DNA of 34,397 nucleotides from Aquabacterium sp. (GTDB lineage Bacteria; Pseudomonadota; Gammaproteobacteria; Burkholderiales; Burkholderiaceae_C), in contig JAKLLB010000039.1 in NCBI GenBank assembly GCA_023150345.1, positions 2,797 to 37,193 on the forward strand, in the 5' to 3' direction. Made by a program: the position numbers and the translations under genes. Each line of letters opens with the position of its first letter. Positions within the stretch are counted from its first letter, which is position 1. Below are positions 1 through 10,104 of this stretch, piece by piece. The notes beneath the pieces are model-generated. The model had not been told where the DNA came from, searched no databases, and worked only from the letters and a program-made list of their open reading frames with translations.

Positions 1-650
1 TTACGCCCCAGAAGCCGATCAAGCGCGCCTACGAACAGCGACCCGAGGCGGTCAAGCAGTGGCTCGAGCAGGAGTACCCGGCTATCGAGCGCCGTGCCAA
101 GGCCGAGGGCGGCGAGATCCACTGGGGCGACGAGACGGCGCTGGTCAATACCGACGTGCGCGGCCGCAGCTATGCGCCTCGCGGCAAGACGCCGGTCACG
201 ATGGCCGTGGGCGGCACACGCGAGAAGCTGTCGATGATCTCCACCGTCACCAACCAGGGACGCGCCAACTGGATGATCATCGACGGGGCGTTCAATCACG
301 AGCGGCTCATCGAGTTCCTGCAGGCCCTGGTGCGCGACGGCCGGCGCCGACACAAGAAGGTCTTCCTCGTTCTGGACAACCTGGGCGTGCATCACTGCAA
401 GCCGGTCAAGGCCTGGCTGGCCGAGCACCAGCGCGACATCGAGGTCTTCTTCCTGCCCAGCTACAGCCCCGAGCTCAACCCCGACGAGCGGCTCAACGCC
501 GATCTCAAGCACGCCATCGGCACCAAAGTGCCCGTGCGCACCAAAGCCAAGTTGCGCGCCGCCGCCGATGAGCACATGCAATTCGTCGCCACCAACCGCG
601 AGCGCGTTCGGGCCTACTTCCAGGACCCGCTCGTCAAGTACGCGGCGTGA
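1..650 (+). mobile_element. IS630-family transposase, 5' end outside window
   Basis: The reading frame is open from base 3 to the TGA at 648-650 (215 codons seen); the N-terminal helix-turn-helix part lies off the left edge. It shows the DDE catalytic layout of IS630/Tc1-like transposases: an Asp in HWGDET (codon 129-131), an Asp in LVLDNLGVHH (codon 375-377), and the acidic pair in SPELNPDERLN (483-488). These enzymes cut and rejoin the ends of their element, normally at a TA target. No terminal inverted repeat could be assigned because the left end is not visible; the right end should lie shortly after 650. The visible catalytic half has no frameshift or stop, so the copy may be functional. 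The family call is firm; activity is inference. Confidence 0.88.
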
Positions 651-998
651 AGACTTCATCGTGCCGGATCAATAATAGCAGGGGTCATGCCAGGCCGTGG
701 GTCTCCCCGTGCGGCCCGGGTCCTGCGCCTGGGAGAAAAGTGCAACAGGCCGTCGCGATGTCAGGGCAATCACTGAGGCGGGCGTCCCAGCGCCGGGCCG
801 ACGTGTGTGGAAGTCCGCCATCCTTCGGCCGCGCGCTGTGTCGATTCCCGCGCATTGACGGCGCGTGCGGCGGTGGACCAAGATTGCCCCTGGCTGCGTC
901 GATCTGCGCGTGTCCTTTGGGGCATCGCACTGCGCAATGGCGCCGTGGCAGACGCCTGTGCCGTGCCGTGCCCGAGACTCGACCCGACCCGACCCGCC
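651..998. other. Gene-poor stretch between the IS630 transposase and the sensor kinase
   Basis: No convincing gene is seen here. The stretch should hold the right end of the IS630 element (probably within the first few tens of bases) and the promoter and leader of the two-component operon. In-frame GTG codons at 807 and 963 could extend the sensor kinase upstream, but the encoded residues are Arg/Cys/Pro-rich and unlike a sensor N-terminus. A pentamer, GACCC, is repeated three times at 981-995. I looked for a sigma54 -24/-12 promoter and found no good match. Confidence 0.5.
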
Positions 999-2743
999 TT
1001 GCAGCTATCGAACTCCCTCTTCAGCAACCGCCGCCGTCAGTGGCTGCTGGCCGGTGCCCTGGTGCTGGCTGCGCTGGTGCCGGCAGCCGCGGCGCTGGCC
1101 TGGCACTTCAGCGTGCAGCGCGGGTTGCAGCGTCTGGGTGATGTGGCAGCGCATCAACTCGACCTCTATGCGGCAGTGCTGGAGTCCGAAATCGCCAAGC
1201 AGGCCGATCTGCCGGGGCTGGTCGATGCCGAGGGCGAGATCGAGACCCTGTTGCGCCTGGGGCCTGACGGTGGCCGCGCAGCCGCAGTCAACCGGCGGCT
1301 GGCGCGCTTCGCGGCGCGATCGGGCGCGCTGGACGTACTGGTCACCGACGCCCAGGGGCAGGCCATGGCGGCCAGCAACTGGTTCGCGGCCGATCAGCCG
1401 TTGGGCCGCAATCTGCACAGCGAACCCTGCGTCGCCGAAGCCCTGGGTGGCCACGATGTTCGTCGGTTCGCACCTGACGCCGATACCGGTTCGCCGCGGG
1501 TGTGCTTTGGCCGCGCCCTGATGAGCCAGGGCCGGCTCGTGGGTGCGCTGCGCGTGCGCACGAGCCTGGACCCGATCGAGGCCAGTTGGGTCGATGCGGC
1601 GTTTCGCGAAGAGGCCGAGAAACCTGTTGTCATCGATCGCAGTGGCGTGGTGGTGATCTCCTCGGTACCGGTGTGGAAGCGTCTCTCACTGCCCATGCTG
1701 GTCCAGCGCGAACGTGCTCTCGACGGTGGCGGCGAACTGGTGCGACTGCGGCTGGGTGGGCCCGATGCTCCGTTGCGCCTGATGACCGAGCGTCCCATAC
1801 CCAGCCTGGACTGGCGGCTGGTCATGCTGTCGGACACGGCGGCGGCATGGCGCGATGCACGCTCGGCGGTCTGGGGTGCGGCGGCGCTCGCCGGTTGTGC
1901 CGGGCTGCTCGCCGTGGCCTGGTGGCTGCGCCAGCGCAACATCGCTCAGAAGCTGGCCTCGCGCGAGGCGCTGCGCCGTGCCAACGACGAGCTGGAGGCC
2001 AAGGTGCGCGAGCGCACCGAGGCCTTGCTCCAGGCGGGGAAGCTCGCGCTGCTGGGGCAGATGTCGGCCGGGATCTCGCATGAGTTGGGTCAGCCACTGA
2101 CAGCGCTGCGGGCCCTGGCCGACAACGGCCGCGTGTTGCTCGAGCGCGGCCAGCCCGAGCGCGCGGCGCAGAACCTGCGTTCCATCGCGGAGCTCACCGA
2201 GCGCATGGGACGCATCACCTCGCAGTTGAAGTCGTTCGTGCGCAAGGCGCCATCGCCACAGCGCGATCAGCCATTGATCGATGCCGTGGCGAGCACCCAA
2301 GTCATCCTCGCACCGCGCCTGCGTGGCGAAGCCGTCGAGCTGCATGCCGACATCGACCGCGAGTTGCGCGTGCGCTGTGATGTCTACCGTCTGGAGCAGG
2401 TGCTGCTCAACCTGATGGCCAATGCCATCGACGCGATGCGCGGCCAGCCCTCGCGTGTGCTCACCGTGAGCGCGCAGGCCCGAGGTGATCGAGTGGTCGT
2501 GCGCGTGGCCGACACCGGTCCAGGGCTCACGCCCGAGCAGGCCAGCCACATGTTCGAACCGTTCTTCACGACCAAGCCGCCCGGCGAGGGGCTGGGGCTG
2601 GGCCTGGTGATCTCGGCCCAGATCGTGGGCGAGTTCGGTGGCGAGCTGCGCGCCGTTCCCGGAGCCAGCGGTGCCGTGTTCGAATTCGATCTCGCGAGGG
2701 CGAATTCCTCGAGCGATACCGTGCTGCCCATGCCCAACCCGCC

Positions 2744-2747
<4 letters not shown>
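999..2747 (+). CDS. dctB: DctB-like sensor histidine kinase
   Basis: Inner-membrane sensor kinase of the DctB/AauS type, which detects a periplasmic C4-dicarboxylate or acidic amino acid and phosphorylates the sigma54 activator encoded next. In order: a transmembrane segment (AGALVLAALVPAAAALAW), a periplasmic region of about 250 residues fitting a double-Cache sensor, a second membrane segment (about 1867-1929), a short coiled coil, the H-box GISHELGQPLTAL (phosphorylated His near 2078), the N-box NLMANAIDAM, and ATP-lid motifs DTGPGL, FEPFFTTK and GLGLGLV. There is no ATG before the first membrane segment; starts available are GTG 807, GTG 963 and TTG 999. TTG 999 is chosen because the upstream residues look non-coding, with low certainty. 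The stop overlaps the next ATG (ATGA). The gene name reflects family resemblance, not a proven ligand. Confidence 0.85.
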
Positions 2748-4141
<1,394 letters not shown>

Positions 4142-4168
4142 CCCGCACGGGACGGCGCCACCCCGTCG

Positions 4169-5071
4169 TCATCGATAGTGGGCTGGATCGGGCGTATCGG
4201 TGGGCTGCTCGATCACGCGGCGCATGGCCGGCAGCATGGGCAGCGAGAGATTGACCCCGCCTGGAGGTATGGCGGACTCGAACCAGCGCCGGTACAGCGC
4301 ATCGACCTCGCCACGGCGAAACATCGCGACGATGGCGCGATCAACCAGTTCCTTGAACGCAGGATCGCCCTTGGGCAGCATGATGGCGTAGGGCTCCACC
4401 GAAAGGGCGTCTTCCGACACGACGAAGTCCGCTGGGTTGCGCGCGAGCGCGATCATGCCCCGCAGCAGCACGTCATCCATCGCGAACGCATCGGCCCGGC
4501 CGTTTTCCACCCAGCGGAAGGCATCCGGGTCGTCGCGGGCCGCCACGATGGACATCGCCAGCCCCTGCTCGGTGCTCAGCCGCTGCAAGTGCGCCAGGCT
4601 CGTGGTACCGACGGTCGACGTGACCACCCGGCCCCTCAGGTCCTGCAGCCGCCGCACCGGGTCGGACCGCCGCGACACCAACCGGCTGGCTGCCACGTAC
4701 GTGGTGACCGAGAAGGCGACATGGCGCTGCCGTTCGACCGTGTGCGTGGTGACGCCGCACTCGAGGTCGACCGTGCGGTTGGCCACCATGGGCACGCGGG
4801 TGGCGGAGTTCACCAGCACGAAGCGCCGCTCCAAGTCGGGCTGTCCAAGGTGCTCGCGCACGGCATCCACCACGCGTTGGCAGATGTCGATCGAGTAGCC
4901 CACTGGCCGGTGAGCCGAGTCGAGATAGGAGAACGGCACCGAGCCATCGCGGTAGCCCAGCGTGATGACGCCGGCCTCGCGGATCTTGCGCAACGTGGGT
5001 GAGTCCTGGGCATGCGCGCCCAGGGCGAAAACCAGTCCCGCGAAGATGAGTCCGACGGCACGACGCAGCAT
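4169..5071 (-). CDS. gltI: GltI-like glutamate/aspartate-binding periplasmic protein
   Basis: Type-3 solute-binding protein for polar amino acids, exported to the periplasm by the signal peptide MLRRAVGLIFAGLVFALGAHA. It matches the GltI pattern across its length: NSATRVPMVANRTVDLECG, TTHTVERQRHVAFS, AFAMDDVLLRG and IPPGGVNLSLPM, which in GltI belong to a glutamate/aspartate binder. ATG 5071 gives a clean signal peptide; a GTG at 5086, 2 bp from the amiC stop, would add five residues. No permease or ATPase lies beside it, so it is an orphan receptor that must dock to a transporter elsewhere. It is last in the tsaE-amiC run and faces the two-component system, 27 bp from stop to stop. Whether that system controls it is an inference. 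Confidence 0.85.
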   Translation of the reverse strand: MLRRAVGLIFAGLVFALGAHAQDSPTLRKIREAGVITLGYRDGSVPFSYLDSAHRPVGYSIDICQRVVDAVREHLGQPDLERRFVLVNSATRVPMVANRTVDLECGVTTHTVERQRHVAFSVTTYVAASRLVSRRSDPVRRLQDLRGRVVTSTVGTTSLAHLQRLSTEQGLAMSIVAARDDPDAFRWVENGRADAFAMDDVLLRGMIALARNPADFVVSEDALSVEPYAIMLPKGDPAFKELVDRAIVAMFRRGEVDALYRRWFESAIPPGGVNLSLPMLPAMRRVIEQPTDTPDPAHYR

Positions 5072-5088
5072 GGCTGTGGCAGGCACCT

Positions 5089-6489
5089 CTAGAGCACCCG
5101 ATGCCGCGCCAGTGGCGGGTTGCGGGCAAAGTAGCGTCGGATGCCGGTGTGCAGCGCCTCGACGAGCTGGCCGTGAAAGCCCTCATCACGCAGCCGCGCT
5201 TCCTCGGTCGGGTTGGATATGAAGGCCGTCTCCACCAGGATGCTGGGGATGTCGGGCGCTTTGAGCACCGCAAATCCCGCCTGCTCGACCTGGCGCTTGT
5301 GCAGAGCGCCGACGCGGCCGATGCCGGTCAGCACTTCGCGGCCGACCTTGAGGCTGTCCTTGATTTGGGCGGTGGTACTCATGTCGAGCATGGCGCGCAT
5401 CACCTGTGCATCGCGCGCCAGTCGCTGATTGACGCCACCGACGACGTCCGCTGCGTTCTCCTTGTTCGCCAGCCAGCGCGCTGCCGAGCTGGTCGCGCCG
5501 CTGTCGGACAACGCAAAGACCGACGCGCCACGCGCTTGTGGCGTGATGAACGCATCGGCGTGAATCGACACGAACAGGTCGGCCTGGACGCGCCGGGCCT
5601 TGCGCACGCGCTCGTGCAGCGGCACGAAGTAGTCTGCGTCGCGGGTGAGCATGGCCCGCATGCCGGGCACGCTGTTCAGGCTGTCGCGCAACTTCAGCGC
5701 GATGGCCAGCACCACGTCTTTCTCGCGCAGCCCGGTGGGGCCGATGGCGCCCGGGTCCTCGCCTCCATGACCGGGGTCCAGCGCGACCACGATCAAGCGG
5801 TCGATGCGCTGCTGTTCGTCGGGCCCGAGCTGGGGTGGCGCTGCGGTGCGCGGCTCGGTTTGCGCCACCGCCGCGCTGGCCGGCGCAACGGGCGCCGAGG
5901 CGGCTGCCACTGCCGGTGCTGGCGGCTGACGCTCGATACGCCCGATGAGCTCGCCCAGCGCATCGTTCATGCTGCGCTCGGCCCGCTGTTGTGCCCGTTC
6001 GCGCTCGGCGATCAGCTCGAGCAGCGGGTCGCGTTCCTGCGTCGGATACAGGTCGAACACCAGGCGGTGGCGGTAGGCCGCCACCGGCTCCAGGGTGAGT
6101 TGCTGCGGGTTCACCGGCTGCTTGAGGTCGAACACCAGCCGCACCACACGTGGCTGATACTGGCCCACCCGCACGCTGCCGATGTAGGGATCGTCTGGCC
6201 TGACCTTGCCCACCAGCTCGCGCAGTGCGGGTGCGAGCTCGAGTTGGTCGATGTCGACGACCAGTCGTGGTGGTTGATCCACCATCGTCTGACGGGCCTG
6301 CAGCGGCTGGTCCGATTCGATGGTGACGCGGCTGTAGTCGGCGGCGGGCCACACGCGCACGGCGATGATGGTTGCGCCATGAGCGAGATGGCGAGCGCCG
6401 AGCAGCAGCACCAGGGCGCCCAACCGACCCAACGCCTGCCGCCGGTCCGGCGCGGCGGCGCGAACGTGCCTCGTCATCGGTGTGTCCAT
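5089..6489 (-). CDS. amiC: N-acetylmuramoyl-L-alanine amidase (AmiC type)
   Basis: Periplasmic zinc amidase that cuts the peptide stem from murein, needed for splitting the septum at division. From the ATG at 6489 (466 aa): a signal region at 1-38 with a twin-arginine-like DRRQALG before a hydrophobic stretch, which suggests Tat export as for E. coli AmiC; an AMIN targeting domain at about 40-150; a charged then Ala/Pro-rich linker at about 155-230; and an Amidase_3 domain at about 232-460. Zinc and catalytic residues are visible: His241 (DPGHGG), Glu256 (GLREKD), His311 (SIHADA) and Glu421 (VETAFISN). The start codon shares one base with the tsaE stop (TGATG), so the two are translationally coupled, the same pairing as yjeE-amiB in E. 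coli. A second Met at 6477 is an alternative start. Confidence 0.94.
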   Translation of the reverse strand: MDTPMTRHVRAAAPDRRQALGRLGALVLLLGARHLAHGATIIAVRVWPAADYSRVTIESDQPLQARQTMVDQPPRLVVDIDQLELAPALRELVGKVRPDDPYIGSVRVGQYQPRVVRLVFDLKQPVNPQQLTLEPVAAYRHRLVFDLYPTQERDPLLELIAERERAQQRAERSMNDALGELIGRIERQPPAPAVAAASAPVAPASAAVAQTEPRTAAPPQLGPDEQQRIDRLIVVALDPGHGGEDPGAIGPTGLREKDVVLAIALKLRDSLNSVPGMRAMLTRDADYFVPLHERVRKARRVQADLFVSIHADAFITPQARGASVFALSDSGATSSAARWLANKENAADVVGGVNQRLARDAQVMRAMLDMSTTAQIKDSLKVGREVLTGIGRVGALHKRQVEQAGFAVLKAPDIPSILVETAFISNPTEEARLRDEGFHGQLVEALHTGIRRYFARNPPLARHRVL

Positions 6490-6971
6490 CACGGCAGTAG
6501 CGTCAGACCGCGTTTGGTCAGGGCTTGCCACTGGACTTGCCGCGCTTCGTCGCCGTCCAGTTCGATGCGGATTGACAAATCCGCCATCGGCAACAGATCG
6601 CCGGCGCGCTCTGGCCACTCGGCGAGCTTCAAGCCGGGTTGCGCGTAGACGTCGCGCAGGCCGGCGTCAAGCCACTCCCGCGGGTCGGCGAAGCGATAGA
6701 AGTCAAAATGCGCGGCTGTCGAGCCGCCCGGCAGGGCATAGGGCTCCATCACCGTGTAGGTCGGGCTCTTGATGCGGCCGGTCACGCCCAGCGAGCGCAG
6801 CAGGTGCCGCACGAAGGTGGTCTTGCCGGCACCGAGCGGGCCATGCAACTCGATGGCCGCGTCGATGATGGCAGGACGGGCTGCCAGTGCGCGCGCGCTG
6901 GCCTGGCAGGCCGCTTCGTCGCGCCAGTCTTGCAGTCGCGTCTCTAAAATCGGCGGATGCGTCAGGGTCAC
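6489..6971 (-). CDS. tsaE: tRNA t6A biosynthesis ATPase TsaE
   Basis: TsaE is the small P-loop ATPase that resets the TsaB-TsaD complex during threonylcarbamoylation of A37 in ANN-decoding tRNAs; it acts in the cytoplasm. Visible are Walker A GPLGAGKTT, then IKSPTYTVMEPYAL, the HFDFYRF segment and LAEWPERAGDLLP, all typical of the family. No ATG exists upstream of the P-loop in this frame. A GTG at 6971 gives a 160-aa protein, close to the usual 150-160, and is taken as start. That makes it overlap divergent queG by 15 bp at the 5' ends. Downstream it is coupled to amiC. Product is sure; start is not. Confidence 0.9.
   Translation of the reverse strand: MTLTHPPILETRLQDWRDEAACQASARALAARPAIIDAAIELHGPLGAGKTTFVRHLLRSLGVTGRIKSPTYTVMEPYALPGGSTAAHFDFYRFADPREWLDAGLRDVYAQPGLKLAEWPERAGDLLPMADLSIRIELDGDEARQVQWQALTKRGLTLLP
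6945..6950 (+). promoter_or_regulatory. Possible -10 element (TAAAAT) of queG
   Basis: TAAAAT lies seven bases before the queG ATG at 6957. If used, transcription would begin at or next to the ATG, giving a leaderless or nearly leaderless mRNA. No good -35 is seen 16-18 bp upstream. The element lies inside the 5' end of tsaE on the other strand. Confidence 0.3.
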
Positions 6972-8084
6972 GAGTCGGGTGGGGTGGAGCAACTGCGCCG
7001 GGCTGACCCCGCCGATGTCATGCAGCAGCTGCGGGCCTGGGCGCATGAGCTCGGATTCTCCCAGATTGGGGTGGCCGACGTGGACCTGCACAGTGCCGAG
7101 CCAGGCCTGCTGGCCTGGCTCGAGGCAGGGTTCCACGGCCACATGGACTACATGGCTGCTCACGGCCTGAAGCGCGCACGGCCAGCGGAGCTGGTGCCCG
7201 GCACGGTGCGCGTGGTCACGGCTCGAATGGACTACCTGCCCGCCACATTGCCGCCCGGCTGGCAGCACATCGGTTGGGAGAGACTGCAGCGGCCCGCGCA
7301 GGCGGTGGTGTCGCTCTATGCGCAGGGGCGCGACTATCACAAGGTGATGCGCCAGCGGCTGCAACGGCTGGCCGATCGGCTGGCAGCGGCGCTGGGGCCT
7401 TTCGGTCATCGTGTCTTCACCGACTCGGCGCCCGTGTTGGAGGTGGAGCTTGCCCAGCGCAGCGGCATCGGCTGGCGTGGCAAGCACACGCTGGTGCTGT
7501 CGCGCGAAGCGGGCTCCATGTTCTTCCTCGGCGAAATCTACGTCGACTGGCCGTTGCCGCTGACCGAGCCCGTGGGTGCACACTGCGGCAGCTGTGAAGC
7601 CTGCATAGCGGCCTGCCCGACCGGGGCCATCGTGGCGCCTTATCGGCTCGACGCGCGCCGCTGCATTTCTTACCTCACAATCGAGCTGGATGGGCCCATC
7701 CCGCAGGAGTTCCGTGCGGCCATCGGCAACCGCATCTATGGCTGCGACGATTGCCAGCTGGCCTGTCCCTGGAACAAGTACGCGCGGCGGGCTCGGGTCG
7801 CCGACTTCGATACCCGTCAGGCGCTGGCGGGTGGCGACCTGGTCGCGCTTTGGCGCTGGAGCGAGTCGCAGTTCCTGCACCACACCGAGGGCAGTGCGAT
7901 CCGTCGCATCGGCCATGCACGCTGGCGGCGCAACCTCGCAGTGGCACTGGGCAATGCCTGGCGCGAGAGCGGCGACCCGGGGCTGGCCCTGGCGTTGCTC
8001 GATGCCCGCGACGGTGCTGACGACCTGTTGCGCGAGCACATCGATTGGGCACTGGCCCAGCGTCCGATTCCGGCAGCGGGCTGA
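6957..8084 (+). CDS. queG: Epoxyqueuosine reductase QueG
   Basis: Cobalamin- and iron-sulfur-dependent enzyme for the last step of queuosine synthesis, reducing epoxyqueuosine to queuosine in the wobble base of GUN tRNAs. The 375-aa length is normal. Two 4Fe-4S motifs are clear: CGSCEACIAACPTGAI (around residue 209) and CDDCQLACPWNK. The N-terminal part holds GFSQIGVADVDL and the GFHGHMDYM segment seen in the family. ATG 6957 is used; GTG 6984 and ATG 7020 are possible later starts, the latter just before QQLRAWAHELGF. It is divergent from tsaE, another tRNA-modification gene, with overlapping 5' ends. A short gap separates its stop from convergent fpr. Confidence 0.95.
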   Translation: MRQGHESGGVEQLRRADPADVMQQLRAWAHELGFSQIGVADVDLHSAEPGLLAWLEAGFHGHMDYMAAHGLKRARPAELVPGTVRVVTARMDYLPATLPPGWQHIGWERLQRPAQAVVSLYAQGRDYHKVMRQRLQRLADRLAAALGPFGHRVFTDSAPVLEVELAQRSGIGWRGKHTLVLSREAGSMFFLGEIYVDWPLPLTEPVGAHCGSCEACIAACPTGAIVAPYRLDARRCISYLTIELDGPIPQEFRAAIGNRIYGCDDCQLACPWNKYARRARVADFDTRQALAGGDLVALWRWSESQFLHHTEGSAIRRIGHARWRRNLAVALGNAWRESGDPGLALALLDARDGADDLLREHIDWALAQRPIPAAG

Positions 8085-8120
8085 GTGCGAGCTGCCGGCT
8101 GATTGCCGGTGCGTCGTGAC

Positions 8121-8894
8121 CTACTGTTCGGCGAAGGCGCGCTCGATCACGAAGTCGCCCGGGGTGGAAGTGTTGCCTTCCTTGAAGCCTCGCGACTCGA
8201 GCATGTGCTTCAGGTCACGCAGCATCGAGGGGCTGCCGCAGATCATCACGCGATCGTCCTGCGGATTCATCGCCGGAACCTCGAGGTCCTCGAACATCTT
8301 GCCCGAGTCGACGAGCTCCGTGATGCGACCCATGTTGCGGTAGCTCTGCCGGGTGACCGTCGGGTAGTAGCGCAGCTGGCTGCTCACCATGTCGCCGAGG
8401 AACTCGTGTCGCGGCAGATGCTCGACCAGCACATCGTGGTATGCCAGCTCGTCGACCTGTCGCACGCCGTGCACGAGGATCACCTGCTCGAACTTCTCGT
8501 AGGTATCCGGGTCGCGCACGATGCTCATGAACGGCGCCAGACCCGTGCCTGTGGACATCAACCACAACCGCTTGCCGGGCAGCAGGTAGTCGATCACCAA
8601 CGTGCCGGTGGGCTTGCGGCCGACGATGATGGTGTCGCCGGGCTGGATATGCTGGAGTCTCGAGGTCAACGGGCCATCGGGCACCTTGATGCTGAGGAAC
8701 TCGAGGTGATCTTCGTAGTTGGCGCTGACGATGCTGTAGGCGCGCAGCAGCGGCTTGCCGTTCACCCGCAACCCGATCATCGTGAAGTGACCGTTCGAAA
8801 ACCGCAGCGAAGTGTCGCGCGTTGTCGTGAACGTGAAGAGCCGATCGGTCCAGTGATGGACGCTCAACACGCGTTCTTCGTTGAAGGCACTCAT
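8121..8894 (-). CDS. fpr: Ferredoxin/flavodoxin--NADP+ reductase
   Basis: FAD enzyme passing electrons between NADP(H) and ferredoxin or flavodoxin, used for iron-sulfur enzymes and oxidative-stress defence. The 257-aa protein has an FAD-binding half with RAYSIVSANYEDHLEF and an NADP-binding half with STGTGLAPFMSI, VHGVRQVDELAY and MICGSPSML. The C-terminus ends VIERAFAEQ, an extension past the last strand as in Azotobacter-type bacterial FPRs rather than the short end of E. coli Fpr. The start MSAFNEERVLSVHHW is typical. No strong Shine-Dalgarno is visible. It stands alone, convergent with queG. The AEC permease lies upstream on the same strand with a gap of about 170 bp that holds no gene I recognise. 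Confidence 0.95.
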   Translation of the reverse strand: MSAFNEERVLSVHHWTDRLFTFTTTRDTSLRFSNGHFTMIGLRVNGKPLLRAYSIVSANYEDHLEFLSIKVPDGPLTSRLQHIQPGDTIIVGRKPTGTLVIDYLLPGKRLWLMSTGTGLAPFMSIVRDPDTYEKFEQVILVHGVRQVDELAYHDVLVEHLPRHEFLGDMVSSQLRYYPTVTRQSYRNMGRITELVDSGKMFEDLEVPAMNPQDDRVMICGSPSMLRDLKHMLESRGFKEGNTSTPGDFVIERAFAEQ

Positions 8895-9068
8895 GGCAAG
8901 GGCAGGGGGGAGCGACAGAACCGGTCCCGTGCGGGCCGGAATGGCAGCCCGCGGTCCGGCGCCGGCCGCGGGGGAAAACCCTGCATTTTGCCTGGATCTG
9001 CAATGCGTGCCCGGGAACCCCCGGTGCCGTCATGGGGCCGGCAGGCGCCGTGCGCGCTGGTGCAGCCG

Positions 9069-9971
9069 CTATCGCAGCCAAGCCAACGCCGCCAGCGCCA
9101 ACGGCAGGCCGGGCATGGCCAGCAGGGTCGACAGCGTCACCAGCCCGGCCACGTAGCTGCCGTGGCCGCCCATGCGGGTGGCCAACACATAGGCACTGCT
9201 GGCCGTGGGCATGGCTGCGAACGCCACCATCACCGCCTGTTGCGCCACTGGCATGCCCTGGGCGATCACCAGTGCGATGGCCAGCGCCGGCAGCACCGCG
9301 TGGCGAATGGACAGGAAAGCAGCGGCCAGGCCTGGCCCGTCACGCAGCGCCCCGAAGCGCAGCCCGGCGCCTACCGCCATGAGGCCCAGTGGCAGCGCCG
9401 CAGCGCCGACGCGCGACAGGACCATGGATGCCGGTTCCGGCAATGCGACGCCCGCGAGGTTCACGGCCAGTCCGCCCACCGTGGCCAGGATCAGCGGGTT
9501 GCGGACGAGTTCCCGCAGGTAGCCATGCCCGCCCTGGCGTGCCAGCGGCCAGACAGCGGCCACATTGCACAGCGGCACGCACAGGGACACCAGGAGCGCC
9601 TGCCATGCCAAGCCCTGGGCTCCGGCCAGGCGTTCGGCCAACGCCAGGGCGACATAGGAATTGAAGCGAAACGCCGTCTGTGCGCCCGAGGCATGCAGGC
9701 GGCCGTCCACACCGGGCGCCAGCCGCACTGCATAGGCCGTTGCGATGCCCACGGCAACCACCGCGACCCCGGTGGCGCAGAACGCGGCCATGGCGCCGGG
9801 CTGCAGGCTGTTGCGGGCGATCGAGTGGAACAGCAAAGCTGGAAACAGCAGGTAGTACACCAGCCGCTCCGCGCCATCCCAGACGCTGCGGTCCAGCGGC
9901 GTGTGGCGGCACAGCAGGTAGCCCAACGCGATCAACGCGAAGTCGGGCAACAGCAGCAGCAGATCGGGCAT
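9069..9971 (-). CDS. AEC-family (auxin efflux carrier-like) membrane transporter
   Basis: A 300-aa integral inner-membrane protein with about ten hydrophobic segments in two halves, matching the AEC/malate permease family (PF03547), whose bacterial members move malonate, malate or related organic anions. Typical points are the N-terminal DFALIALGYLLCR, the conserved RFNSYVALALAE stretch after segment three, and the C-terminal MPTASSAYVLATRMGG, the usual conserved motif. The substrate cannot be read from sequence. It is divergent from the Bug binding-protein gene across a 133-bp region with two short palindromes, so the two may share a regulator for an organic acid; this is inference. Confidence 0.88.
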   Translation of the reverse strand: MPDLLLLLPDFALIALGYLLCRHTPLDRSVWDGAERLVYYLLFPALLFHSIARNSLQPGAMAAFCATGVAVVAVGIATAYAVRLAPGVDGRLHASGAQTAFRFNSYVALALAERLAGAQGLAWQALLVSLCVPLCNVAAVWPLARQGGHGYLRELVRNPLILATVGGLAVNLAGVALPEPASMVLSRVGAAALPLGLMAVGAGLRFGALRDGPGLAAAFLSIRHAVLPALAIALVIAQGMPVAQQAVMVAFAAMPTASSAYVLATRMGGHGSYVAGLVTLSTLLAMPGLPLALAALAWLR

Positions 9972-10000
9972 GGCCGGCGCAGTGTGCCAGCCCCGTTGTG

Positions 10001-10012
10001 CGTAGTGCTACG
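10001..10012. promoter_or_regulatory. Short perfect palindrome between AEC and Bug genes
   Basis: CGTAG-TG-CTACG is a perfect inverted repeat in the 133-bp region between two divergent transport genes. Its placement suits an operator. No regulator gene is adjacent. Confidence 0.3.
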
Positions 10013-10025
10013 TATGCGGGTGGCG

Positions 10026-10039
10026 TGCACAATCGTGCA
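10026..10039. promoter_or_regulatory. Second short palindrome between AEC and Bug genes
   Basis: TGCAC-AATC-GTGCA is a perfect inverted repeat 13 bp after the first palindrome, followed by a CATAAC that could be a -10 hexamer for the Bug gene. An operator role is inferred from position only. Confidence 0.3.
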
Positions 10040-10104
10040 TAACACCGACGGCAGCCCGATGGCCGGCTGCTCCCAACGCGCGCAAACCCCAGGAGACGAC
10101 AGGC

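Noticed and set aside
944-965. Possible sigma54 promoter (TGGCAG...) before the sensor kinase
   Set aside because: The TGGCA block is present, but the TTGC half at the required 5-bp spacing is not.
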